From: Xylophilus rhododendri
GTDB lineage: Bacteria; Pseudomonadota; Gammaproteobacteria; Burkholderiales; Burkholderiaceae_C
NCBI RefSeq assembly: GCF_009906855.1
Contig: NZ_CP047650.1
Coordinates: 124,001 to 188,000, forward strand
DNA: 64,000 nt
Direction of reading: 5' to 3'
Below, piece by piece: positions 8,873 through 18,233 of this stretch. Below the pieces are notes generated by a model that worked only from the letters and a program-made list of their open reading frames with translations, searched no databases and had not been told where the DNA came from. Positions within the stretch are counted from its first letter, which is position 1. The number at the start of each line of letters is the position of its first letter. Position numbers and translations under genes: made by a program.

Positions 8873-11566
8873 CTACCCGGACAGTTCCTCGGCCAGCGCG
8901 GCGCACTGGGCCTGCAGCGAATCGCCCACCGTCAGCCGTCTCGCGACGAGGGCCGCGAAGGCGGGCTCCTGCCGGGCGATGGCATCGATCAGCTCGCCGA
9001 TCAGCCCCCGGCGCATCTGCTCCGCCTGGGCCTCGGCGGGCCAGCCGTCCTGCTGCGTCAGCGCCGCACCCATCCGGCGCAGCAGTTCCTGCATCGGCGT
9101 GGGCGGCTCCACATCCGGCGCCACCACCTCGAGCAGCAGGCGCTTGAGCACCGGCACCGTCAGCGGCGTGCAGGCCAGGCCCGGCAGCAGGCGCAGGTAG
9201 GCATACGGCGTCAGCAGCCTTTCGATCTCGTCGCCGCGCTGTTCCAGCTGCGCAGGCTCGACATGGCCCAGGTTGCGCTGGATGTAGTCGGCGCCATAGG
9301 GGCTGGCCTGGATCAGCGGGGTGGACAGCACCGGTCCGGGCGAGGCCTCCATGATGAATCTCAGCGCTGCATCCATGCGCTGCATGGTGGCCGCGTGGGT
9401 GCCCTCCTCGTCCAGGTGGCGCAGGTAGCGCGGGCCGTGGTCGGGCAGCAGCAGGTAACGCGAGCGCGCGGCGATCATCAGGCGCAGCGCCGCCTGCGCC
9501 GGCTCGCTCGAACTGCCGCTGGCGGTGAGCATGCTCACCGCCGCCTCGGCCATGCGGTGGAAATTGAGCAGGCTGCGCAAGGCCTGCAGGGCCCGCGTCT
9601 GGTCGTCGCGCACCTTGTGCCAGTTCAGCAGGAGGCCCAGGCCGGCCAGGCCGATGGCGGCGCGGTCGGTGCAGCCCATGGCGAACTCGGCGACGAAGGC
9701 TTCGCAGATGGCGATGAACTGCGGATCCTCCTCGAAGGCCTGGCGCAATTCGCACAGCATGTCGGTCACCCGGGCAAAGCCGTCGGGGCTGGCGTATTCC
9801 AGGGTGCCGACGGAATCGTCGCGGCCGTCCCTCGCGTCCTGCGGCGCGGTACGCCACAGCAGGGTGCCGAGGCAGAACAGGCTTTTCTCGCGGGTGAAGG
9901 CAAGCAGCTCGGCGACGATGGCATGGCGCTCGTCCACCCCGGCGCGGCGGTAGAAGCGCAGCTGTGCGGGATCGGGCTGCCCGGCCAGGGCGAGCCGGAT
10001 GGCGATATCGACCCGCGCCTGCGCCAGCACGTCCTGCGGATTGCGCAGCCCGACCTGGAAGGCCGCGACCCAGCAGCGCAGGTCGGCGCTGCTGCCGGCC
10101 AGTGTCAGCACCACCAGCAGCGCCTCGGGATCGCGCCAGGCCAGCGCTCCATCGGCCAGCATGGGCTCTCCTGCAGGCAGGTCGATGCTCATCAGGCCGG
10201 CCAAGGCGAACTGCGCGGCACGCGCCTTCTGGGCGATGTCCGGCTCGGCCGCGCCCAGCAGCAGCTCAAGCGATTCCTGCAGCAGCAGCGCGGGCCCGGA
10301 TGCAGGATCGCCGCGGAAGGTTTCCACGGCACGCAGCAGCAGGTCCAGGGTCCGGGGATCGGTCACCGGCTGGCGGTCCAGTGTCACCGCGGCCGTGCCG
10401 TCGGCGTTGCGCAGCAGGGCCAGGCCCTGGGTGTTGATGTCCTGCGACAAAAATCGGCTCTGCCGCACCGATTGCACCACCATGCGTGTGCCCGATCCGC
10501 CGCGATAGAGCAGGACGTCACCCGCGCTGGCTTTCGAGCCGGCCGGGCGGAACACATGGCGCGAGGGGATGCCGGTGGATGGGGGCACCTCCGCCTCGAT
10601 CCATCGCCAGCTCGCTTCGAATCTGGCGAGCGGGGTGCGGGCGGCATCGGGCGCTGCCGACTCGTTCACCGGCCGATCCACCCGAGCGGCGTCCGGCTCC
10701 GGCTCCGGCTCCGGCTGCGCCTGCACCCCCAGCGCCTGGGCCGCCTTCCACTGCCGCCCCTGCTCGACCACCGCCTGGAGCAACGCCTGCTGCAGACTTG
10801 CGTGCAGCTCCGGATGCGCCGGCATCGATTCGATCGCAGCCAGCAGCTGCGGCATGCCCAGGGCCTCGTCCTGGGCGTCCGGGCCCCCGTCCTGCAGCCG
10901 TTTCCAGGTCCAGGCATTGGGCCGCACGCCGCCTTCGTAGCCGTAGCGGCCGAGGATGCTCAACAGCGCCGCACGTTTGTGCCCGCGTTTGTCGGCGCAC
11001 GGATCGGCCACCAGTTCGGCCAGATGACCCTCCACCGCCTTGCGGTCGGCGATGTCCAGGCCCGGTGGCTGCCGGCGCACCGCCTGGGCGGCCTCCAGCG
11101 CGTCGAAGGCGGCCATCAGCGCCTGCTTGAAATAGCCGCGCTTTCCGGCCTCCCAGCCGGTGCTCGCGGGCAGCCAGCAGACCAGGGCCCGCATGCCGAC
11201 CGATTCCACCAGCAAGGGATCCGGCAGGGCGTAGCCCCGGCAGGCGGCGTCCAGGTGCATCTGGGTCGGCTGCAGCATCACGGGTGCGATGTCGTGGCCC
11301 CCGAAGCGCAGGAAATCGAGCATGCGCCTGCGCAGCACCGGCGCGTCCTGCTGGGTGAGGGTGTCGATGTCGTCGACCAGGCGGGCGAACTGCTGACGCT
11401 TGTCCGCGAAGCAGGCCTCGCCGCTGGCGGTCGGAACGTCGATGAGAGGCGGCTGCGTGGCGACCGTTCCCGCCGCCTGCGATGCCGTACCCGCGGGCGC
11501 CAGGGGATCGAATTCGTAGGGATGGTGAAGCCGAGGCGCTGTCGCCGAAGTGCTGGGAAGGTTCAT
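8873..11566 (-). CDS. Large helical protein of unknown function, candidate HrpX/HrpB-regulated type III effector
   Basis: 897 residues, first gene of a three-gene operon. The start ATG 11566 was chosen because it lies downstream of a PIP box with a spaced -10 element; the longer open frame (to 11614) would begin upstream of the expected leader. The N-terminus MNLPSTSATAPRLHHPY and the next 40 residues are rich in Ser, Thr, Ala and Pro, without a Sec signal. The remainder is probably helical-repeat-like. It is paralogous over most of its length to the third gene (DAPVLRRRMLDFLRFG, MHLDAACRGYALPDP, NPQDVLAQARVDIAI). A short Glu/Pro repeat (PEPEPEPD) lies near residue 300. No family is recognised; size and helicity recall XopN, XopP/RipH or AWR effectors, but no signature of these is seen. 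Confidence 0.75.
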   Translation of the reverse strand: MNLPSTSATAPRLHHPYEFDPLAPAGTASQAAGTVATQPPLIDVPTASGEACFADKRQQFARLVDDIDTLTQQDAPVLRRRMLDFLRFGGHDIAPVMLQPTQMHLDAACRGYALPDPLLVESVGMRALVCWLPASTGWEAGKRGYFKQALMAAFDALEAAQAVRRQPPGLDIADRKAVEGHLAELVADPCADKRGHKRAALLSILGRYGYEGGVRPNAWTWKRLQDGGPDAQDEALGMPQLLAAIESMPAHPELHASLQQALLQAVVEQGRQWKAAQALGVQAQPEPEPEPDAARVDRPVNESAAPDAARTPLARFEASWRWIEAEVPPSTGIPSRHVFRPAGSKASAGDVLLYRGGSGTRMVVQSVRQSRFLSQDINTQGLALLRNADGTAAVTLDRQPVTDPRTLDLLLRAVETFRGDPASGPALLLQESLELLLGAAEPDIAQKARAAQFALAGLMSIDLPAGEPMLADGALAWRDPEALLVVLTLAGSSADLRCWVAAFQVGLRNPQDVLAQARVDIAIRLALAGQPDPAQLRFYRRAGVDERHAIVAELLAFTREKSLFCLGTLLWRTAPQDARDGRDDSVGTLEYASPDGFARVTDMLCELRQAFEEDPQFIAICEAFVAEFAMGCTDRAAIGLAGLGLLLNWHKVRDDQTRALQALRSLLNFHRMAEAAVSMLTASGSSSEPAQAALRLMIAARSRYLLLPDHGPRYLRHLDEEGTHAATMQRMDAALRFIMEASPGPVLSTPLIQASPYGADYIQRNLGHVEPAQLEQRGDEIERLLTPYAYLRLLPGLACTPLTVPVLKRLLLEVVAPDVEPPTPMQELLRRMGAALTQQDGWPAEAQAEQMRRGLIGELIDAIARQEPAFAALVARRLTVGDSLQAQCAALAEELSG

Positions 11567-11594
11567 GAAAAGCTGTGCGGACAAAAGTGCCGGC

Positions 11595-11656
11595 AGCGTA
11601 GGAGCCACCGCCATCCGGAGCGGCCGCCGAAGCGAAGTCCGTCAAACCCAGCCGAA
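11595..11656 (-). promoter_or_regulatory. PIP box (hrpII box) with correctly spaced -10 element
   Basis: Read on the minus strand, TTCGG-N15-TTCGC occupies 11656-11632. It is followed after 31 bases by TACGCT at 11600-11595, which matches YANNNT. The consensus for HrpX (Xanthomonas, Acidovorax) and HrpB (Ralstonia) targets is TTCGB-N15-TTCGB, then 30-32 bases, then YANNNT. All constrained positions fit. The ATG of the first effector-like gene is 28 bases beyond the -10 element. Confidence 0.85.
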
Positions 11657-11724
11657 GCCGGACGGCCGCCCGTCTCGGCGAAAATGCCCGATTGCCCGCC
11701 CTGCCGACCCCAAGCACCCAACCG

Positions 11725-12144
11725 ATGGCCTTCGCCTTTCCGATCCGCATCTACTGGGAAGACACCGATGCCGGCGGCATCGTCTTCTATGCCAACTACC
11801 TCAAGTTCTTCGAACGCGCCCGCACCGAATGGCTGCGTGCGCTGGGCCTGTCGCAGCAGGAGCTGCGCGAGCGCACCGGCGGCATGTTCGTCGTCACCGA
11901 CACCGCCCTGCGCTACCTGAAGCCCGCCCGGCTCGACGATTTACTCACCGTTAACGCGTCCTTGCAGGACAGCGGACGGGCCTCCCTCACAATCGCCCAA
12001 CAGGCCTGGCGCCAGCCGGCCGACCCCGGTCAGCCGCCGCTGCTGCTGGCCGAGGGAACCATTCGGATCAGCTGGGTCGAAGCCTCTACACTGCGGCCGG
12101 CCCGCATTCCCGCCGACATCCTGCAAGCATTGAAGAAACCATGA
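11725..12144 (+). CDS. ybgC: Acyl-CoA thioesterase of the YbgC (tol-pal associated) family
   Basis: A 139-residue hot-dog-fold thioesterase. The family signature IYWEDTDAGGIVFYANYL, carrying the catalytic Asp, begins at residue 7 and is followed by FFERARTEWLR. YbgC proteins hydrolyse acyl-CoA or acyl-ACP at the membrane and are encoded with tol genes. Here the stop overlaps the tolQ ATG (ATGA). ATG 11725 gives the normal family length. Its promoter region lies opposite that of the candidate effector operon. Confidence 0.93.
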   Translation: MAFAFPIRIYWEDTDAGGIVFYANYLKFFERARTEWLRALGLSQQELRERTGGMFVVTDTALRYLKPARLDDLLTVNASLQDSGRASLTIAQQAWRQPADPGQPPLLLAEGTIRISWVEASTLRPARIPADILQALKKP

Positions 12145-12845
12145 ACCAAGACATGTCCATCCTCCACCTCGTGCTCAACGCGAGCCTCGTGGTGCAACTG
12201 GTCATGGTCCTGCTGCTGTGCGTATCCATCGCCAGCTGGGCCGCCATCTTCCGCAAGATCTTCGCCCTGCGCCGGGTCAAGTCGCTCAACGAAGCCTTCG
12301 AGCGCGACTTCTGGTCCGGCACCAGCCTCAACGACCTGTTCGCCGCGGCCGCGGCCAACGCCAAGAACGCCGGTCCGCTCGAACGCATCTTCGCCAGCGG
12401 CATGCGCGAATACCAGAAGCTGCGCGAGCGGCGTGTGGTCGACCCCGGCACCCTGCTCGACGGCGCCCGCCGCGCCATGCGCGCCAGCTTCCAGCGCGAG
12501 ATGGACTTCATCGAATCCAGCCTGTCCTTCATGGCCACCGTCGGTTCGGTCTCGCCCTATGTCGGCCTGTTCGGCACCGTCTGGGGGATCATGCATGCCT
12601 TCACAGGCCTGTCGGCCCTGACCCAGGTCACGCTGGCCACCGTGGCGCCCGGCATCGCCGAAGCGCTGGTGGCCACCGCCATCGGCCTGTTCTCGGCGAT
12701 CCCCGCCGTCGTCGCCTACAACCGCTTCGCCCGCGACATCGACCGGCTGTCCATCCACCAGGAGACCTTCATCGAGGAGTTCTCCAACATCCTGCAGCGC
12801 AACCTGGGCGCCCCCGCGGCCACCGCCACGGCCTCCGGCCGCTGA
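12141..12845 (+). CDS. tolQ: Tol-Pal system protein TolQ
   Basis: A 234-residue inner-membrane motor subunit with three transmembrane segments: near residues 12-32 (VVQLVMVLLLCVSIASW), around 135-160 (SPYVGLFGTVWGIMHAF) and 170-195 (APGIAEALVATAIGLFSAIPAVVAYN). With TolR it uses the proton motive force to energise TolA during outer-membrane constriction. It is coupled to ybgC, with tolR 17 bp downstream. Confidence 0.95.
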   Translation: MNQDMSILHLVLNASLVVQLVMVLLLCVSIASWAAIFRKIFALRRVKSLNEAFERDFWSGTSLNDLFAAAAANAKNAGPLERIFASGMREYQKLRERRVVDPGTLLDGARRAMRASFQREMDFIESSLSFMATVGSVSPYVGLFGTVWGIMHAFTGLSALTQVTLATVAPGIAEALVATAIGLFSAIPAVVAYNRFARDIDRLSIHQETFIEEFSNILQRNLGAPAATATASGR

Positions 12846-12862
12846 GAGATCGGAGCCCCGAC

Positions 12863-13327
12863 ATGCCCGGAATGGCTTCACGCGGCCGCGGCCGCCGCAC
12901 CATCAACGAGATCAACATGGTGCCCTTCATCGACGTGATGCTGGTGCTGCTCATCATCTTCATGGTGACCGCGCCGCTGATCACGCCGAGCAACATCGAC
13001 CTGCCCTCCATCGGCAAGGCCAACAAGCAGCCCGACCAGGTGATCCAGGTGATCGTCGGCAAGGACGAGACCCTGCAGGTGAAGACCCCCGACCGCACCG
13101 CACCCAGCACCATAGGCGATGTGGGCAATGCGGTGAAGATGCTCCAGCAGTCCGCACCGGTGGCCGCCAATGGCGCGGGCAGCGCGGCCAGCCCCGGCAC
13201 CGGCAACAGCGCCGTGGTGATCAGCGCCGACCGCAGCGTGAAGTACGAGACCGTCGTCAAGGTGATGGACAGGCTGCAGCGCGCCGGTGTGCAGCGGGTG
13301 GGCCTGTCGGTCCAGCTCGCGCCCTGA
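12863..13327 (+). CDS. tolR: Tol-Pal system protein TolR
   Basis: A 154-residue single-span inner-membrane protein of the ExbD/TolR family. The proton-pathway aspartate is Asp24 in MVPFIDVMLVLLIIFMVTAPL. A periplasmic domain follows (VVISADRSVKYETVVKVMDRLQRAGV). An Ala/Ser/Gly-rich stretch of about 20 residues, at positions 97-116, is inserted in the periplasmic domain, a feature I would treat as lineage-specific. It lies between tolQ and tolA. Confidence 0.94.
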   Translation: MPGMASRGRGRRTINEINMVPFIDVMLVLLIIFMVTAPLITPSNIDLPSIGKANKQPDQVIQVIVGKDETLQVKTPDRTAPSTIGDVGNAVKMLQQSAPVAANGAGSAASPGTGNSAVVISADRSVKYETVVKVMDRLQRAGVQRVGLSVQLAP

Positions 13328-13348
13328 TGACGAGGTCCGCACCGCAAG

Positions 13349-14386
13349 ATGCCCGCAATCGCCGACCGTAACGAATTCGCGCCGCCCGAAGAACGCCGCC
13401 GCGCCGGCGCCTTCGGCCTGGCCATGCTCGCCCACCTGGCCCTGCTGGCCGCGCTGACCTGGGGCGTGCGCTGGAAGCAGGACACCGACACCCCCGCCGT
13501 CGAGGCCGAGATCTGGTCGGCCACGCCGCGCCAGGCCGCGCCCCGCGCCATCGAGCCGCCGCCCCCACCGCCCGTGCCCGAGCCGCCGGCCCCGCCGCCG
13601 CCGCCCGCCCCCGAACCGGCGCCCGCACCGCCTCCGCCGCCTCCTGCACCGACCCCGGCGCCCGACACCCGCGAGGCCGACATCGCCCTGCAGCGCCAGA
13701 AGAAGGAAGCGGCCGAGGAAAAGGCCCGCCAGCAGCAGATCGAACAGGCCCGCCTGAAAAAACTGCAGGCCCAGCAGGAAGCCCGCGAGGAAGCCGCCCG
13801 CGAAAAGCAGGAGCAGGCCGAACGCGACCGCCGCGAGAAGGCGGCCGAAGCGAAGAAGCAGGCCGAGAAACAGGCCGCGCTCGACAAGCAGGCCGCGCTG
13901 GACAAACAAAAGCAGCTCGACAAGCAGAAGCAGCTGGACAAACAAAAACAGGCCGCCGAGGACAAGCAGAAGCAGGCCGCCGAAGACAAACGCCGCGAGC
14001 AGCAGGAAGCCAAGGTCCGCGACGATCTGCGCAAGCAGCAGCTGCAGCGCATGGCCGGCCTGGCCGGCGCCACCGGAGGGGCCACGGCCACCGGCTCGGA
14101 CCTGCGTTCGTCGGGCCCCTCGGCCACCTACGGCGGCCGTGTGGCCGCCAAGGTCAGGCCCAACATCACCTTCACCGACGACGCGCCGGGCAACCCACGC
14201 GCCGAAGTCGAGGTGCGCGCCGCGCCGGACGGCACCATCGTCGGCAAGAAGCTGGTCAAGTCCAGCGGCAACCCGGCCTGGGACGATGCGGTGCTCAAGG
14301 CGATCGACAAGACCGAGACCCTGCCCAAGGATGTGGACGGACGGGTGCCCTCCTCGCTCATCATCGGGTTCCGGCCGCGCGATTGA
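13349..14386 (+). CDS. tolA: Cell envelope integrity protein TolA / TonB-like C-terminal protein
   Basis: 345 residues. A short cytoplasmic N-terminus and one transmembrane helix (FGLAMLAHLALLAALTWGV, residues 22-40) are followed by a proline-rich segment (67-110) and a long charged coiled coil (112-230). The coil contains short tandem repeats of ALDKQ, QLDKQK and QAAEDKQK. The C-terminal domain (VRPNITFTDDAPGNPRAEV onwards) is the TolA/TonB type that reaches TolB, Pal or colicins. tolB and pal normally follow tolA in Proteobacteria, but here unrelated genes do. Confidence 0.93.
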   Translation: MPAIADRNEFAPPEERRRAGAFGLAMLAHLALLAALTWGVRWKQDTDTPAVEAEIWSATPRQAAPRAIEPPPPPPVPEPPAPPPPPAPEPAPAPPPPPPAPTPAPDTREADIALQRQKKEAAEEKARQQQIEQARLKKLQAQQEAREEAAREKQEQAERDRREKAAEAKKQAEKQAALDKQAALDKQKQLDKQKQLDKQKQAAEDKQKQAAEDKRREQQEAKVRDDLRKQQLQRMAGLAGATGGATATGSDLRSSGPSATYGGRVAAKVRPNITFTDDAPGNPRAEVEVRAAPDGTIVGKKLVKSSGNPAWDDAVLKAIDKTETLPKDVDGRVPSSLIIGFRPRD

Positions 14387-14425
14387 GCGTCAGCCAACGC
14401 GGCGTTTGCCTCCAAGGACTCGTTC

Positions 14426-14671
14426 ATGAGCTTTCAAGACAAGGTCACCACGCAGGTCATCGAAAAAATTTCGAATTCGCTGAGAAGTCAGCTGAAGAAG
14501 GAATTCGACATCGAACTCGGCAGCCTCGAACTCGCGCCCATCAGCCGGCATGTCATCGAGGAAGTCGGCGCGACGTTTTTCAACGAGGGCCTGCAGACGG
14601 CCCTGAAAATCATCCAGAAACGTGGCCTGGACATCGAAGACGACATCCAGTGCCAGGAAGTCAGCACCTGA
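14426..14671 (+). CDS. Small protein resembling DUF2164
   Basis: An 81-residue acidic and basic helical protein. The middle stretch (LAPISRHVIEEVGATFFNEGLQTA) resembles the core of DUF2164 proteins, which show an IGxxFYNxxL-like motif. Function unknown. AAGGA lies 9 bases before ATG 14426. It follows tolA by 39 bp in the same direction and converges with the next small gene. Confidence 0.7.
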   Translation: MSFQDKVTTQVIEKISNSLRSQLKKEFDIELGSLELAPISRHVIEEVGATFFNEGLQTALKIIQKRGLDIEDDIQCQEVST

Positions 14672-14689
14672 GCGCGCGCGCCTGATCGT

Positions 14690-15073
14690 TCAGGGCAGCA
14701 CGGTCCCGCTGCGCATGGTGCTGTCGCTGGGCACCAGCAAGGTTGCCCTCCCATCCTGCGACGTCGTCGTCTGCGGTACGACCGGCGTGGTCGAGTAGCT
14801 CACCGAAGGCCCGCCGGGTGCTTCCAGGATGGTCGCCCGGCCGTCGCTGGACTGGTCCACCGCCGTGGCCGAACCCACCGCACCGCTGCGGTCCAGCACC
14901 GCACCGGCCGCGCGGATGCAGGCGTTGTAGGCCGGCCGGGGCTGGGCCGGATCGCAGGCCGCCAGCTGCTGCTGGTATTGCGACTGGGCGGCGGATTGGG
15001 CCAGGGCCGGCAGGGCCGTGACGCTGGCCGCGGCCAGCAGCGTGCCGAGGATGGAGAAACGGTGGTGGCGCAT
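14690..15073 (-). CDS. Small secreted protein of unknown function
   Basis: 127 residues from ATG 15073. The first 26 residues form a signal peptide (MRHHRFSILGTLLAAASVT, then ALPALAQS with AxA cleavage). The mature part has two cysteines (LAACDP and YNACIRAAG), plus two copies of an SxDGRATxL motif (SSDGRATILEAP and SQDGRATLLVPS). Probably periplasmic. The longer open frame to 15214 lacks a signal peptide and was rejected as the start. Confidence 0.65.
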   Translation of the reverse strand: MRHHRFSILGTLLAAASVTALPALAQSAAQSQYQQQLAACDPAQPRPAYNACIRAAGAVLDRSGAVGSATAVDQSSDGRATILEAPGGPSVSYSTTPVVPQTTTSQDGRATLLVPSDSTMRSGTVLP

Positions 15074-15240
15074 GGGGACATCTCCGGCGTGCCGATCACG
15101 CCCAGAAGCAGAGCCTATGCCGCCGGCGCCCGACACCCGGCAACAGTTCGTACGGCCCTGCGCCGTTGCAGCCGCTTGCAAGCCGCGCCGGGCATCGCGG
15201 GAACATGGCCGCATCCGCCATCAGACCCACGGGAACGACC

Positions 15241-15726
15241 ATGCACCTCGAAGGCTCCTGCCACTGCCGCGCCGTCCGCTTCTCGCTCGAAGCCGACAGC
15301 CCCGTGCCCTTCGCCCACTGCTACTGCTCGATCTGCCGCAAGACGGCCGGCGGCGGCGGCTACGCCATCAACCTCGGCGGCGATGCCACCACCCTGAAGG
15401 TGCGCGGCGAGAAATACCTGGGCAGCTACCACGCCGTGATCCGCGAGGAAGGCCAGCGCAGCAAACGCTCCAAGGCCGAACGCCGCTTCTGCCTGAAATG
15501 CGGCAGCGCCCTGTGGCTCTGGGATCCGCGCTGGCCGGAGCTGATCCATCCGCATGCCTCGGCCATCGACACGCCCCTGCCCCAACCGCCCGAGACCGCC
15601 GAATGCGCGCTCGACTACGCGGCCAACTGGGTGGAGGTGCCCAAGGGGCGGAACCACCACCATCACGGCAAGTGGCCTTCGGAATCGCTCGACGACTGGC
15701 ACGAGCGCCATGGCTTGAAGGGCTGA
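15241..15726 (+). CDS. GFA/CENP-V domain zinc protein
   Basis: 161 residues. The zinc-binding pattern of the glutathione-dependent formaldehyde-activating enzyme/CENP-V superfamily is complete: GSCHCRAVRF near the start, CYCSICRKTAGG, and RRFCLKCGSALW around residue 82. Members bind zinc and only a few have proven catalytic roles, so no reaction is assigned. A histidine run (NHHHHGKW) near the C-terminus is unusual and might bind metal. It stands alone, converging with hemH. Confidence 0.85.
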   Translation: MHLEGSCHCRAVRFSLEADSPVPFAHCYCSICRKTAGGGGYAINLGGDATTLKVRGEKYLGSYHAVIREEGQRSKRSKAERRFCLKCGSALWLWDPRWPELIHPHASAIDTPLPQPPETAECALDYAANWVEVPKGRNHHHHGKWPSESLDDWHERHGLKG

Positions 15727-15732
15727 CGGGGC

Positions 15733-16827
<1,095 letters not shown>

Positions 16828-16908
16828 GTGGGGAGCGGTTCGGGCGGATGACTGGCGGTGCGTGTGACGGCCGGGCGCTATTGTCGCCGCGCGCTGCACC
16901 AACAAGGT

Positions 16909-18138
16909 TCACCGGATGTATCCATCCGGGCGTCGGCTGTCGAGAAAACGGGCGAGCCGGCCCAGGGCATCCGCCAGCTCGGCCTCGTGCGGCAGGAACG
17001 CCATCCTGAAGTGGTCCTGGCCTTGCCAGCCGAAGCCGCTGCCCTGCACCACCATCACGCCGGTCTCCAGCAGGAGATCGCGAAAGAAAATCCGGTCGTC
17101 CGCGATGGGATAGGCCTCGGGATCCAGCCGCGGAAACATGTACAGGGCGGCTCTGGGTTTGACGCAGCTCACCCCCGGCATATGGGAAAGCAGGGCATAC
17201 GCCAAGTCGCGCTGGCGCTTCAGGCGTCCGCCCTCAGCGGTGTGCCTCGCCAGCGCCTGGCCTCCATTCAAGGCCGCTTCGATCGCCCATTGCCCCTGCA
17301 CGTTCGAACACAGCTTCATATTGGCCAGCACATTCAGGCCACGCAGAAAATCTTCGGCCATTTCCGTGGGGCCGGAAACCAGCAGCCACCCGGCCCGGTA
17401 GCCGGCGGCGCAGTCGTTCTTGGAGAGTGAATCGAATGTCAGCGTCAGGACATCCGTCGAAAGGCTTGCCAGCGGTATATGGCGGGCGTGGTCGTACAGG
17501 ATTTTCCGGCAGACCTCGTCGGCCAGCAGAACCAGGCCATGGATGCGCGCGACTTCGATGATCTGCAAAAGCGTTTCGGCTGAATACAAGGCGCCAGTGG
17601 GATTATTCGGATTGATGACGACGATGCCCTTGGTGCGCGCGGAAATTTTCCGCCTGATGTCATCGATATCCGGAGCCCATTGCGCTTCCTCGTTGCACCG
17701 GTAATGGACGGGCGTGCCGCCGGCCAGCGCGGTCGCCGCCGGCCAGAGGGGAAAGTCGGGCATGGGGATCAGCAGTTCGTCGCCATCGTCGAGCAAGGCC
17801 GTCAATGCCATCGAGATCAGCTCGCTGGCGCCGTTGCCCAGGTAGATATTTTCGACGGCGATTCGGGCAATCCCGTCTTCCGAAGCGGCCTGCAGCACCG
17901 CCAGTCGTGCAGGCAGGAGACCCTTGCCGTCGGAATAAGCCGCTGCGTTGTGCATGCTGGCGATCATCCGCATCCGGATTTTCTCGGAAACCTCGAAGCC
18001 GTGTTCGGCAAGATTACCCATATTCAGCCGAACAATCTGCCGACCGTTTTTCGCCATCTCATCGGCTGTTTCGACGATCGGACCGCGAATATCGTAAAGC
18101 ACATTCGCCAATTTGGCGGATTTCAGGATTTTCTTCAT
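16909..18138 (-). CDS. AlaA/YfbQ-like PLP aminotransferase
   Basis: 409 residues from ATG 18138. The N-terminal KILKSAKLANVLYDIRGPIV and the segment IVRLNMGNLAEHGFE match the alanine-pyruvate aminotransferase AlaA (YfbQ) and the related valine-pyruvate group. The cofactor segment is NPNNPTGALYS, and the Schiff-base lysine lies in DSLSKNDCAAGYRAGW. The normal GNPAPFGFE is changed to GNLAEHGFE. Base composition is visibly lower in GC than hemH beside it, which could mean transfer. It is divergent from the YigB-like gene; an upstream in-frame ATG at 18204 exists. Confidence 0.82.
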   Translation of the reverse strand: MKKILKSAKLANVLYDIRGPIVETADEMAKNGRQIVRLNMGNLAEHGFEVSEKIRMRMIASMHNAAAYSDGKGLLPARLAVLQAASEDGIARIAVENIYLGNGASELISMALTALLDDGDELLIPMPDFPLWPAATALAGGTPVHYRCNEEAQWAPDIDDIRRKISARTKGIVVINPNNPTGALYSAETLLQIIEVARIHGLVLLADEVCRKILYDHARHIPLASLSTDVLTLTFDSLSKNDCAAGYRAGWLLVSGPTEMAEDFLRGLNVLANMKLCSNVQGQWAIEAALNGGQALARHTAEGGRLKRQRDLAYALLSHMPGVSCVKPRAALYMFPRLDPEAYPIADDRIFFRDLLLETGVMVVQGSGFGWQGQDHFRMAFLPHEAELADALGRLARFLDSRRPDGYIR

Positions 18139-18233
18139 TTCGGTGTGGAAATAATGCCGGCCGGCCATGACATCGGCCGACAGCGCGAACCGCATCATGC
18201 CCAAGCCCGATTTGCGTTACTCTCACCGACGCC

